Shown here: positions 42,199-50,760 of the stretch, piece after piece
How the letters are laid out: each line of letters opens with the position of its first letter
Numbering within the stretch: the first letter of the stretch is position 1
DNA from: an uncultured bacterium
Lineage (GTDB): Bacteria > Cyanobacteriota > Vampirovibrionia > Gastranaerophilales > Gastranaerophilaceae
NCBI GenBank assembly: GCA_902801985.1
Contig: CADCKD010000003.1
Location: 62,001 to 126,000 of the forward strand
Reading direction: 5' to 3'
DNA length: 64,000 nt
Position numbers and translations under genes: made by a program
Notes under the pieces: model-generated
What the model saw: only the letters and a program-made list of their open reading frames with translations
Told to the model about the DNA's origin: nothing
Database searches by the model: none

Positions 42199-42816
42199 AT
42201 GTTTGATAGTATTATTGCCGGATTTATAGCATGGCTTGAAGATATTATATCCGCAGCAGGGGCATGGGGAATTATGGGACTTATGGTCTTAGAATCCTGT
42301 AATGTTCCTATCCCAAGTGAGGCAACTTTACCTTTTGCGGGTTATTTAGTAAGTCTGGGAAAATTAAATTTTCATGTAGCGGCATGGGCAAGTGCTATCG
42401 GGTGCTTAATCGGTTCTGCGATTTCATATTATATAGGCTATATTGGCGGTCGTAAATTTATTGAGAAATATGGAAAATATTTCTTTGTATCAAAGGAAGA
42501 ACTGGAAGATGCGGATAAATGGGTTGAAAAATACGGAGATTGGGCATTTTTTATATGCAGAATGCTTCCGATAATAAGGACTTTCATATCCTTGCCTGCA
42601 GGAATTTTAAAGGCTAAAAAAAGAACATTTTTCATTCTTACTTTTGTGGGTTCTCTAATTTGGAGCTATGCACTTGTAAAAGTCGGGGTTGAGCTTGGAG
42701 AACACATGGCCGCTATTATGCCTCTGTGGCATAAATTTGATGAAGTGATTATTATATTATGTTTTGTATTGTTTGGAGTTTATCTATACAAACATATTAA
42801 AAAATTAAAAAAATAG
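42199..42816 (+). CDS. DedA-family membrane protein
   Basis: 205 residues with the VTT/SNARE-associated fold: re-entrant N-terminal segment with VLESCNVPIPSEATLPFAGY, GSAISYYIGYIGGRKFIEKY, and FICRMLPIIRTFISLPAGILK, followed by helices to the C-terminus. DedA proteins flip polyprenyl phosphate or phospholipids and support membrane homeostasis. The charged residues important in the family (Glu in PSEA, Arg in RMLP and RTF) are present. Confidence 0.9.
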   Translation: MFDSIIAGFIAWLEDIISAAGAWGIMGLMVLESCNVPIPSEATLPFAGYLVSLGKLNFHVAAWASAIGCLIGSAISYYIGYIGGRKFIEKYGKYFFVSKEELEDADKWVEKYGDWAFFICRMLPIIRTFISLPAGILKAKKRTFFILTFVGSLIWSYALVKVGVELGEHMAAIMPLWHKFDEVIIILCFVLFGVYLYKHIKKLKK

Positions 42817-42821
42817 CAGGC

Positions 42822-43457
42822 TTATGAAAAATCCCTTCCGTGGAAATCAGTTCCGCCGGTTTTGATAAGATTATATTTCTCTGCGATTTTGTTTATTTCA
42901 TCTATAGGGGCAAATTTCAGATACTTTCTCCATCTTGGATATGGGTAGTATATTTCAATTCCGTCAAGTCCGAGCTCTTTTAAGTCTTGGACAAATTTTT
43001 CCATATTAATCGCCCAACAACATGCCGGATGTGCTAAAACAGCTATTCCGCCGGCTTGATGGATCGCATTAATTAGTTTTTTAATATTGCGTTTTGAAAA
43101 AAAACGGATAATGTCTTTTTCTGTGCCTTGCTTGTCTTTTGAATAAAATTCCTGCATGCATTCTGCATTTATGTCTATGCCGTATGCAAGAAGGTGCAGA
43201 AATATATATTTAAACCATACGTCAAATTCTACTGCGGGAATGACATAATCAAGCAGGTCGGTATTTTCTAAATGCCCTTGAACGGTATTGTGATCTGTAA
43301 TGGCAATTCTTTTATACCCGATTTCTTTAGCTTGTCGTACTATTTTTCTGTATTCTCCGTGACCGTCAGAGTATGTTGTGTGAATATGTAAATTTACTAA
43401 CCCATTTTTATAATCATCTGTGGTATAGTTTTTTATGAGTTCTTTATAATTTGTCAT
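42822..43457 (-). CDS. PHP-domain metal-dependent phosphoesterase
   Basis: 211 residues. HIHTTYSDG, AITDHNTVQG, VLAHPACCW and the terminal TDFHG supply the four PHP metal-binding motifs. This group includes YciV/TrpH-type 3',5'-nucleotide phosphatases and 5'-exonucleases; the short length and lack of extra domains do not settle the substrate. It converges with dedA, with 5 bases between the stops. No clear ribosome site before the ATG. Confidence 0.82.
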   Translation of the reverse strand: MTNYKELIKNYTTDDYKNGLVNLHIHTTYSDGHGEYRKIVRQAKEIGYKRIAITDHNTVQGHLENTDLLDYVIPAVEFDVWFKYIFLHLLAYGIDINAECMQEFYSKDKQGTEKDIIRFFSKRNIKKLINAIHQAGGIAVLAHPACCWAINMEKFVQDLKELGLDGIEIYYPYPRWRKYLKFAPIDEINKIAEKYNLIKTGGTDFHGRDFS

Positions 43458-43515
43458 TGTGACTTTTTATTTACCTCTATTTGTAATAATATAATAATAC
43501 AACTAAGGAGGCTTT

Positions 43516-44460
43516 ATGTCCAAGAGCAAGATTAAGAATGGTATGTGGTCGGTTTTATTTGAAGGTGTAAAGATATTTTTCTCTAATATAGATAAATTTA
43601 CGATTTATATGTTGTTTCCTGTTTTGGGGCAGCTGGTTGGTTTTATTTTAGCTTTAAGTCTGCCTTTAGCTTTGGCAGGTAAAATTGCGGAAAAATCAAC
43701 AAGTTTATCTTCTGCGTTTCTGATTATTTTATTGCTCGCTATTCCCGGGCTGTTGATATTTGTTAAGGCATTCTGGGATTATATGGTTGCGTATGTTGCG
43801 CTGAATTCGATGACCGAGGGGGCGCTTACAACCGGGCATGTTTATGATTTTCAATCCCACAGAGAAGTAGCAACTCGCAGGGCGGGTAAGTATATTTTGT
43901 TTTTGTTCTGTGTAGGGATATTATCACTTGTTGCTTTATTATTCAGTATTATTCCTATTTTAGGCCTTATTCCTCCTTTGATAGTTTGGGTATATTTAAT
44001 TTTGGTTTTTCAAATTTTTACGTTTGAGCCGGATTTGAGCGTAAAAGGTTATTTTAGGAGAAGTTATGAACTTGTAAAAGGGAATTGGGCAAAAACGTTT
44101 ATCATTATGCTGATTTTAGGCTTCTTCTCCATTTTTATAATAACCGAAGGAGTTAGTGTAATATTTGATTATTTGCATTTGACGGATAAAGTATGCTCAT
44201 TGTTTGATTTTGTCGGGGCTTCTATGCCGTTAGATTATATAAATAAGCCTTTGGCATATCTTGGAATGAGAACTTTGACGGTCAATTATATCTCTAAGTT
44301 AATTTTTTCATCTTGCTTAGGAATTATTATTGCAGAGTTTACATTGCCAATTCGCAGTGTCTGCTGGACTCTGTGGTATATGTCTTTATCTGAGGCAAAA
44401 AATAATCTTAAAAACGAACAAAAACCAAGAAAATCTAAAAAAACAAAAGAGGAAGAATAA
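43516..44460 (+). CDS. Integral membrane protein of unknown function
   Basis: 314 residues with about six membrane helices and a lysine-rich cytosolic tail (RKSKKTKEEE). The middle VFQIFTFEPDLSVKGYFRRS followed by a helix pair recalls the YciC/glycerophosphoryl-diester-type membrane domain families, but I do not assign it. AAGGAGG precedes the ATG. It is probably co-transcribed with the zinc-ribbon-like gene 6 bases downstream and with rph. Confidence 0.65.
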   Translation: MSKSKIKNGMWSVLFEGVKIFFSNIDKFTIYMLFPVLGQLVGFILALSLPLALAGKIAEKSTSLSSAFLIILLLAIPGLLIFVKAFWDYMVAYVALNSMTEGALTTGHVYDFQSHREVATRRAGKYILFLFCVGILSLVALLFSIIPILGLIPPLIVWVYLILVFQIFTFEPDLSVKGYFRRSYELVKGNWAKTFIIMLILGFFSIFIITEGVSVIFDYLHLTDKVCSLFDFVGASMPLDYINKPLAYLGMRTLTVNYISKLIFSSCLGIIIAEFTLPIRSVCWTLWYMSLSEAKNNLKNEQKPRKSKKTKEEE

Positions 44461-44466
44461 ATATTT

Positions 44467-44691
44467 ATGTTTATCTGTAAAAATTGTAAATCTATAGATA
44501 AGTTTGAACTTATGTTCTCTCCTGATTATCATGGGAATAGAGATTTTTCTCAAAGTTATAATGACAAGGGTGAAATTGAAATTTCTGTTGACGGATATGT
44601 TTTTGTTCCTGATTTACAATTTATGAATGAGCATGCCGTGTGCCGATATTGTGGTCAGATATATATGTGGGATTATGACGGCAAAGGGTAA
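44467..44691 (+). CDS. Small zinc-ribbon-like protein
   Basis: 74 residues with two CxxC knuckles (FICKNC at the start and VCRYCGQ near the end) separated by 50 residues, enough for one zinc site. Acidic overall, with an aromatic end IYMWDYDGKG. Function unknown. It lies between the membrane protein and rph in a probable operon. Confidence 0.6.
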   Translation: MFICKNCKSIDKFELMFSPDYHGNRDFSQSYNDKGEIEISVDGYVFVPDLQFMNEHAVCRYCGQIYMWDYDGKG

Positions 44692-44739
44692 ATATGAACA
44701 ATTTTTATTTAGTATCGTTATAAAGAATAGGAGTGAATA

Positions 44740-45447
44740 ATGAGAAAAGATAATAGAGCGTTAAATCAAACAAGGGAAATAAAATTTACAAGAAACTTTA
44801 CTAAGAACGCGTTGGGTTCTGTGTTGGTAGAATTCGGTGATACAAAGGTGATTACAACAGCATCAGTTGAAGTCGGGAAGCCAAAGTGGATGGATAAAGA
44901 TGACCCAAGAGGTTGGTTAACTGCGGAATACTCTCTTTTGCCTTCCTCTACATCTACGAGATGCCAAAGAGAAAGAACAAAAATTTCCGGCAGAACTCAA
45001 GAAATTCAACGTTTGATAGGCAGAAGTTTGAGGGCTTGTGTTGATTTAGAAAAAATGCCTGATTTAACTATAACTATTGATGCTGATGTAATTCAGGCTG
45101 ATGGGGGAACAAGAACTGCGTCTATTTGCGGAGCTTATGTTGCTCTGAATGATGCAGTAAAGAAACTTTTAAAAGATGGTACTATTAAACAAAATCCTAT
45201 AATAGAACCAATTGCAGCTATTTCTGCCGGCATTGTTGATGGTGAGGTCTGTCTTGATTTAAATTATGAAGAAGATTCGCATGCTCAAGTAGATTCTAAT
45301 GTTGTATTGACAAAAAGCGGAAAGATTATCGAGTTTCAAACTACTGCTGAAGGTGAAGCATATGAATTTGACAAGATGATAGAGATTTTTAATGTTGCAA
45401 AAAAAGGTATTAATGAAATTATTGAAAAATATTTCACTTTGGAGTAA
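44740..45447 (+). CDS. rph: Ribonuclease PH
   Basis: 235 residues. Phosphorolytic 3' trimming of tRNA precursors. Signatures: LGSVLVEFGDTKVITTASVE, SLLPSSTSTRCQRER, the DADVIQADGGTRTASICGAY loop and the closing DLNYEEDSHAQVD. Standard length. AGGAG precedes the ATG. Confidence 0.96.
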   Translation: MRKDNRALNQTREIKFTRNFTKNALGSVLVEFGDTKVITTASVEVGKPKWMDKDDPRGWLTAEYSLLPSSTSTRCQRERTKISGRTQEIQRLIGRSLRACVDLEKMPDLTITIDADVIQADGGTRTASICGAYVALNDAVKKLLKDGTIKQNPIIEPIAAISAGIVDGEVCLDLNYEEDSHAQVDSNVVLTKSGKIIEFQTTAEGEAYEFDKMIEIFNVAKKGINEIIEKYFTLE

Positions 45448-45456
45448 TTTTTTGTT

Positions 45457-45792
45457 ATGAACAAATTTTTTGTATATGTTATTATATTACTATGTTTTGG
45501 GATGTTGACAATGCCTTGCCAAGCAAGTGATAAACCTATTTCTACTCAGGGGTTAACACTTGAAGAAGGAATTGAAAAAAATGTGAAACCTGCCAAAGCT
45601 GAGCTTGCTGAAATGAAACAAATAAGAAAAATGAAAAGAAAATATTTCAGAAATGTAGCAAGATTAAAATCAAAAAAATACAAGAAGAATATGCAAGAAA
45701 AAAATTTAGAATTTTATAATAGTAGGTTAGAAATAAAAAAACAAAAATTGGAAGAATTAAATTCCGATGGTAGTAAGAAAGGAGAACACTAA
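45457..45792 (+). CDS. Small secreted lysine-rich protein of unknown function
   Basis: 111 residues. Signal peptide (MNKFFVYVIILLCFGMLTMP, cleavage near CQA-SDKP), then a highly charged helical region (KAELAEMKQIRKMKRKYFRN, LEIKKQKLEELNSD). Its stop codon overlaps the start of the next gene (TAATG), so the two are translationally coupled. It may act as a periplasmic partner of that protein. Confidence 0.6.
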   Translation: MNKFFVYVIILLCFGMLTMPCQASDKPISTQGLTLEEGIEKNVKPAKAELAEMKQIRKMKRKYFRNVARLKSKKYKKNMQEKNLEFYNSRLEIKKQKLEELNSDGSKKGEH

Positions 45793-46163
45793 TGAAAAAA
45801 TTATTAGTATCATTTATGGCATTATCTTTAGTTTCTATTGCAGCTCCTGCATATAGTGCTAATCCGATTACAAATGCATTGAACAAAACTTCAAATGCAA
45901 TTACAAATGCAGCTAACAAAGTTACAAAAGCTGAAAACGATGCATTAAAAGCACAAGAAGATGCGCAAAAAGCAGCCGAAAAAAGACAAAAAGAAATGCA
46001 AAAGGCAGCTGAAAAAAGACAAAAAGAATTAGAAAAACAACAAAAAGCAAGAGAAAAAGCTATTGCGGATCAAAAAGCTGCTTATGAAAAATCAGTTAAT
46101 GAACAAAAAACATTCTGGGCTAATCAAAAGAAATTCTGGAAAGGTTTGTTTACTTGGAACTAA
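45792..46163 (+). CDS. Secreted coiled-coil protein with a tryptophan-rich tail
   Basis: 123 residues. Signal peptide (MKKLLVSFMALSLVSIAAPA, cleavage after about residue 23), then one long predicted helix containing tandem 11-residue units AAEKRQKEMQK and AAEKRQKELEK. The end is aromatic and basic (FWANQKKFWKGLFTWN), which could insert in a membrane surface or bind the wall. A strong AAGGAG ribosome site and the TAATG overlap tie it to the preceding gene. Not recognised as a known family. Confidence 0.65.
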   Translation: MKKLLVSFMALSLVSIAAPAYSANPITNALNKTSNAITNAANKVTKAENDALKAQEDAQKAAEKRQKEMQKAAEKRQKELEKQQKAREKAIADQKAAYEKSVNEQKTFWANQKKFWKGLFTWN

Positions 46164-46181
46164 TTTTTCATTAAAAAATGT

Positions 46182-46222
46182 AAAAGACTGTATGTTTTCT
46201 GATAGACATACGGTCTTTTTCT
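46182..46222 (+). terminator. Terminator of the secreted protein pair
   Basis: AAAAGACTGTATGT/ACATACGGTCTTTT stem (14 pairs, one G-U) with a 10-base loop and a T-rich tail. Confidence 0.85.
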
Positions 46223-46280
46223 TGTTATATATCTATCTCTGTGGTAATATTTAAAAGTCGAATAAGGGATATAAATAGTC

Positions 46281-47915
46281 ATGTTAACAGATAACAATAC
46301 TAAAATACTAACAGGTTCAAGGGTTATTATTGAATCCTTGAAATCCCTTGGTGTGGATACTATATTCGGGTATCCTGGAGGTATTGTTTTGGGCTTGTAC
46401 GATGAATTATATAAGCAAAATGGCATAAAACATGTACTGGTAAGACATGAACAATCTGCAGTCCATGCTGCAGAAGGTTATGCAAGAACTACAGGCAAAT
46501 GCGGAGTCGTTCTTGTTACATCTGGCCCCGGTGCGACAAATACTGTAACAGGTATTGCTAATGCTTATATGGATGGCTCTCCTTTGATTGTTCTTACAGG
46601 GCAGGTATTCAAGAATTTAATAGGAAAAGATGCCTTTCAAGAAGCGAATATTTGTGATATTACACGCTCTTGTACCAAAGCTGTATATCAAATTGATGAC
46701 GCTAAAAATATTCAGAGTGTTTTACAAGAGGCATATACTTGTGCAATGTCCGGTAAGAAAGGACCTGTTGTTGTCGATCTTGTAAAAGATATTTTTGATG
46801 GTAAAGCTGAATTTAATCAAGTTATTACTGAAATTCAAGACAGTAGTATAATAAACTATTCTGAAGTAGAAAGAATTGCAGGTTTATTAAAACAATCTTC
46901 AAGACCTGTAATTGTTGCAGGTGGCGGGGTTAATCATTCTAAGTGTTATAAGGAATTATGGAATTTTGCTCAAAAATTCAGTCTCCCTGTTGTATCTACT
47001 ATGATGGGTTTAGGTTCCTATCCTCAGGAAGATAAAAATTATCTTGGAATGGTAGGGATTTTTGGTGATAATTGCGCAAATGAAGTTATAAGACAGTCGG
47101 ATTTAATTATCTCTTTGGGGGCAAGATTTAACGATCGTATTACCTGCATGTATAAAGATGTGGATTTGAGTTCTAAATTGGTACAAATAGATATAAACCA
47201 AAATGAAATAGGCCGTATGATTTCTCCGAGAGATTATATGGTATGTGATATAAAACAGTTTTTACGTGCTCTCGATTCTAAAACTGCAGGCATGAATAAA
47301 GATTGGAAATCTTGGCTGTTTGTTGCTCAGGATTATAGAAATTTAAATAAAAAAAGAGAAAAAACTTCTAATATGCTTCATTCATTTGAAGTTATGAAGA
47401 AAATTGATGAATATACAAAAGATAAAAATGTGATATTTACAAGTGAAGTCGGTCAACATCAATTATGGGCGGTTCAAAACCTTCATGTAAATCAGGATAG
47501 GAAATTGTTGCTATCTGGTGGTTCTGGGACTATGGGTTTTGGTTTGCCTGCAGCGATTGGGGCATGTGTTGGCAGTCCTGATTCTGAAGTTGTATGTATC
47601 TCCGGTGACGGTTCGTTCCAAATGAGTATAGGCGAGCTTGCAACTTGTAAAGATTACAATTTAAATCTTAAAATAATGATTTTAAATAACGGATATTTGG
47701 GAATGGTTCGACAACTCCAACAAAAGAATTGTGAGGGCAGATATTCTCAAACTAAAATATCTAACCCTGATTTTGTGGAGCTTGCTCATAGCTATGGAAT
47801 AAAAGCGGTAAAAGTAAATTCAATAAATGACATTGATAATGCTCTTGAGCGTGCTTTTTCACAACAAGGCCCGTATATAATCGATTTTTCAATCGAGCCG
47901 ATGGAGGTTTTATAG
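46281..47915 (+). CDS. ilvB: Acetolactate synthase, large subunit
   Basis: 544-residue ThDP enzyme that joins two pyruvates to acetolactate (or pyruvate plus 2-oxobutyrate), step one of branched-chain amino acid synthesis. Catalytic Glu in LVRHEQSAVHAAEGYAR, central FAD-type domain, and ThDP motif SGDGSFQMSIGELAT...LNN with NGYLGMVRQLQQ (anabolic type). The regulatory subunit gene ilvN is not adjacent. ilvC, the next enzyme, is at 26430. Confidence 0.94.
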   Translation: MLTDNNTKILTGSRVIIESLKSLGVDTIFGYPGGIVLGLYDELYKQNGIKHVLVRHEQSAVHAAEGYARTTGKCGVVLVTSGPGATNTVTGIANAYMDGSPLIVLTGQVFKNLIGKDAFQEANICDITRSCTKAVYQIDDAKNIQSVLQEAYTCAMSGKKGPVVVDLVKDIFDGKAEFNQVITEIQDSSIINYSEVERIAGLLKQSSRPVIVAGGGVNHSKCYKELWNFAQKFSLPVVSTMMGLGSYPQEDKNYLGMVGIFGDNCANEVIRQSDLIISLGARFNDRITCMYKDVDLSSKLVQIDINQNEIGRMISPRDYMVCDIKQFLRALDSKTAGMNKDWKSWLFVAQDYRNLNKKREKTSNMLHSFEVMKKIDEYTKDKNVIFTSEVGQHQLWAVQNLHVNQDRKLLLSGGSGTMGFGLPAAIGACVGSPDSEVVCISGDGSFQMSIGELATCKDYNLNLKIMILNNGYLGMVRQLQQKNCEGRYSQTKISNPDFVELAHSYGIKAVKVNSINDIDNALERAFSQQGPYIIDFSIEPMEVL

Positions 47916-47976
47916 TACACCCCCTCCCTCAAATTAAATAATAGTAATTACCCTGGGAATTAAGAAGACTTGGACA

Positions 47977-48123
47977 ATGGATAAAACAAAAATTAAGAAA
48001 ATAAAGGAAATTTACTCCTCAAAATTGAATAGAAATAATACTTTAACTAAGAAAAAGTTAAAGACACAGCCGTTTTTTACAAAGATATTGGCAAAGCTGG
48101 AAGACAATACTTATAAAAACTAA
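47977..48123 (+). CDS. Possible 48-residue lysine-rich peptide
   Basis: A short open frame from ATG 47977 to TAA 48121-48123 encodes MDKTKIKKIKEIYSSKLNRN and continues to ...TYKN, with net strong positive charge. It lies in the gap between ilvB and the convergent acyltransferase-like gene. The ribosome site is weak (AAGAAG, 9 bases upstream). It may be a real small basic protein or chance; codon composition resembles the neighbours. Confidence 0.35.
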   Translation: MDKTKIKKIKEIYSSKLNRNNTLTKKKLKTQPFFTKILAKLEDNTYKN

Positions 48124-48124
48124 T

Positions 48125-49231
48125 TTAGAATATCTCGATTTCGTTTTCGTCGATAGGCTTTATGACCTTTTTGTCCGCTTCTTTTGCACATATCCCAAGG
48201 TTTTCGCTTAAAATGTCTTTAATATAGTCAGTAACTTCTCTTTTACCTAGCGGTTGTCCATCTTTTGTAAGTACGACGTCTGTTTCATCTTTGTGCTTTT
48301 CAAAAAATTGAGCAAATCCTGAATCTGCAAATTCTGAATTCGGTATTGAGCCTGAAGTTGTTGTTGTAATGTCTTTATCTCTTTTGAAAATTATAGGTTT
48401 GCCGATGTGCATTCCTGTCAGCTTTTTATTCTCGCCTTTTCCGTATGCAAAGCCCACCGGAACAACAGTAACTTCTTTTTTTACTCCAAGTATTTTATTT
48501 ATAATTTCTGCTACTCCGCCTTGGAAACGCTGAAAAAGCTCTAAGTCTTTTCTTACGGCAAGTCTTCCTTCAGGAAATATAAAAATATTGCATTTGTCAG
48601 AGATAAAATCTCGCATCAAAGGAAACATCGCTCTTGCATTGGTTTTTATATCGCGTGAAGATATATTCGCGTCAACGCCGACGGCTCCAACTGCTTCAAA
48701 CGCTTTTCTTTTTATAGGATCCATTGTGGTTAAGATGTCTTGGTTTAGTATAATTTTTGGTACAGGAAAGCTTTCACCCCTGCCTGCATCTTGGTATGCT
48801 TGTGTCAGTATAGTATTCAATACCGCAAGCATTTGCGGGTCTTCACTTTGGTTTGAGTGATTCATAATGAATATTGTTGATTTGCCGTTTTGAGCAATTT
48901 GTTCAAGTATTTTGTCTTCTATATTAACATCAATAATCTTGTTGCTTGCATATATTCTGCTGACGCCTTCAAGTTGGGAGAGATATTTCGGTGAAGATTC
49001 AGGTGTGATTTCGGATATTGTTTTGGTTAATTCTTTTACTTTTTTACTTTGAAATAAATTGCCAATCTTATTTGCAATAATTCTCAGAGCATACTCGCCC
49101 TTTTGCATTGATTTTTCTGCTCTTACACCTGTAAAAGCCATTTGTGCGGGAGCTTGATTTAATGCAGCTTTTGAAGCATTTATATTTCTATATTGATATT
49201 GGTATTGATAATTTACTGGGGTAATGTTCAT
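48125..49231 (-). CDS. PlsC-like acyltransferase-domain protein
   Basis: 368 residues. The central part resembles glycerolipid acyltransferases: TIFIMNHSNQSEDPQML where NHxSxxD is expected, and IFIFPEGRLAVRKD (block III FPEGxR). The catalytic His-x4-Asp spacing reads His-x4-Glu followed by Asp, so the active site is altered or shifted by one. The N-terminal 40 residues (Tyr/Gln/Asn-rich, ending AQMAFTGVRAEKS) are an extension not found in PlsC. It is soluble-looking, without membrane helices. Confidence 0.6.
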   Translation of the reverse strand: MNITPVNYQYQYQYRNINASKAALNQAPAQMAFTGVRAEKSMQKGEYALRIIANKIGNLFQSKKVKELTKTISEITPESSPKYLSQLEGVSRIYASNKIIDVNIEDKILEQIAQNGKSTIFIMNHSNQSEDPQMLAVLNTILTQAYQDAGRGESFPVPKIILNQDILTTMDPIKRKAFEAVGAVGVDANISSRDIKTNARAMFPLMRDFISDKCNIFIFPEGRLAVRKDLELFQRFQGGVAEIINKILGVKKEVTVVPVGFAYGKGENKKLTGMHIGKPIIFKRDKDITTTTSGSIPNSEFADSGFAQFFEKHKDETDVVLTKDGQPLGKREVTDYIKDILSENLGICAKEADKKVIKPIDENEIEIF

Positions 49232-49365
49232 AAACGGTTCTTTCTTTTTGTGCTATGAAGGAATATTTTTATTTGTGTACTCTTATTAAAACTTCTAAAT
49301 ATATATTTTGTTATTTAGGATTTAAATGTTTACAATATTTAATGAGCATATGTATATTTATAACA

Positions 49366-49405
49366 AAGCCGACCATTGTATAAGCAGTGGCCGGCTATGT
49401 TATTT
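49366..49405 (-). terminator. Probable terminator of the paralogue cluster
   Basis: Stem AGCCGGCCACTG/CAATGGTCGGCT on the minus strand with some G-U or mismatched pairs and a short T-run, 14 bases after the last of the three paralogues. Confidence 0.55.
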
Positions 49406-49418
49406 TTATCGTTAATTG

Positions 49419-49979
49419 TTATGACGGGATATTTTTTTCTATTTTAATTATATTTTCCGCGGTCTCTTTTATAGTTGCACTACCTGCAGTTTGTGATAAT
49501 AATCCGGAGCCTGCATAGAATGTTGAAGCAAAACTTTCATTAAAACCATTTGGCTCAGGCATTTGATTTGTCATAAATTGTGAATGTGCCATCATCTGTG
49601 GGTCACTTCCCAGTAAATGTTCATTAATCGATTCCGGGGTGCTAACTCCTTCCATTATTTCAGGTACGGATTTTGAACAAACGCTATTGGGGTTATGCAC
49701 AGATTTCCCGTACAATGCTGCTCCCGTGGAATAATCTAAACCGGAGCCTGTAGTTGAAAGGCTCGAACCGCCACCAGTAAGCATTGATGAATTTGATATT
49801 TCCGTGCTATTTAGTTCTTCACTTTTAACTTTTTTTAAATCTGGTGCAGAAGTGCTTGTTTTTGAGGTCATTTTAGAAATGTCACTAGTATCTTTTAACA
49901 ATTTTTCAAATCCGTTTTTTCTTATTTTTAATCGTGCTTGAAAATTTACGTGATTTGTTGGACCTATTTTTGTAATCAT
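49419..49979 (-). CDS. Modular paralogue A (N plus C modules), unknown function
   Basis: 186 residues. Shares the N-module (MITKIGPTNHVNFQARLKIR, then LLKDTSDISK) with the two genes upstream, and the C-module (TGAALYGKSVHNPNSVCSKS, VSTPES..., ENIIKIEKNIPS) with paralogue B. It lacks the middle module found in B and C. Rich in Ser, Thr, Asn and Gly and probably largely disordered; no signal peptide. An AAAAAGGAG ribosome site is present. The 3' end is nearly identical in DNA to that of paralogue B. Confidence 0.65.
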   Translation of the reverse strand: MITKIGPTNHVNFQARLKIRKNGFEKLLKDTSDISKMTSKTSTSAPDLKKVKSEELNSTEISNSSMLTGGGSSLSTTGSGLDYSTGAALYGKSVHNPNSVCSKSVPEIMEGVSTPESINEHLLGSDPQMMAHSQFMTNQMPEPNGFNESFASTFYAGSGLLSQTAGSATIKETAENIIKIEKNIPS

Positions 49980-50026
49980 TTTAAACTCCTTTTTCTCTAA
50001 TATTCTAATATTATTTTTTTATTTAA

Positions 50027-50713
50027 TTATGACGGGATATTTTTTTCTATGTCTTTTAGTTCAACAATATTCTCGAAATTATTTTTGAGTACAGTGGAGC
50101 CGGCCCAATTTGATAGTGAGCCATAGGTTGCGTGGTATCCGGATAAAGATTCTATCTTGGTACTATTACTTTGCCCCTGCTGATATTCAAGGCCTTTTAC
50201 GGAATATTCTTGTGTAAAGTTCTCTATATTCCCCATTACCTCAGCTGATTTAGGGGTACTGATTGCTGCCAGTCCGTCGTGTATTGATCCTGCATATATA
50301 CTATGCGGGTTGTGTGCTGATTGTTCAAGAGCTGTTGCAGCTGTCGATGAATATAAGCCTACTCCTGAACTGATTGAGGATGAACCAATAGCGCTTTCTC
50401 TGAGGTCTTCTCCCATATTATTCGGCTTTTCGCTTTCAACTGTTTTTAAGTCTCTTGTAGAAATGTTATTAGCTTCTCTTTTGATTGCGTCAGCATTTGA
50501 ACGCATTGATGCTGATAACGCGTTCCCTTCACTTGCAATATCTGCAGGAAATGCTGTGGATTCAGCTATTCCGCTAGATGCTGAAGTGCTTGTTCTGGAG
50601 CCAATTTTTGAAATGTCTACACTATCTTTTAAAAGATTTGTTACTCCGCTTTTTCTGATTTTGATAAGTGCTTGAAAGTTTACTTGATTTGCCGGTCCGA
50701 TTTTTGAAATCAT
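50027..50713 (-). CDS. Modular paralogue B (N plus M plus C modules), unknown function
   Basis: 228 residues. N-module MISKIGPANQVNFQALIKIR; M-module from about 47 (SASSGIAESTAFPADIAS to NNISTRDLKTVES); C-module from about 115 (GLYSSTAATALEQSAHNPHS to IVELKDIEKNIPS). It is the only one of the three with all modules. Low-complexity Ser/Ala/Asn content. AAAAGGAG precedes the ATG. No membrane segment or known domain. Confidence 0.65.
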   Translation of the reverse strand: MISKIGPANQVNFQALIKIRKSGVTNLLKDSVDISKIGSRTSTSASSGIAESTAFPADIASEGNALSASMRSNADAIKREANNISTRDLKTVESEKPNNMGEDLRESAIGSSSISSGVGLYSSTAATALEQSAHNPHSIYAGSIHDGLAAISTPKSAEVMGNIENFTQEYSVKGLEYQQGQSNSTKIESLSGYHATYGSLSNWAGSTVLKNNFENIVELKDIEKNIPS

Positions 50714-50760
50714 ATAGTACTCCTTTTCTTTTTATTCCTCTTTATAATAAATTCAAAATT

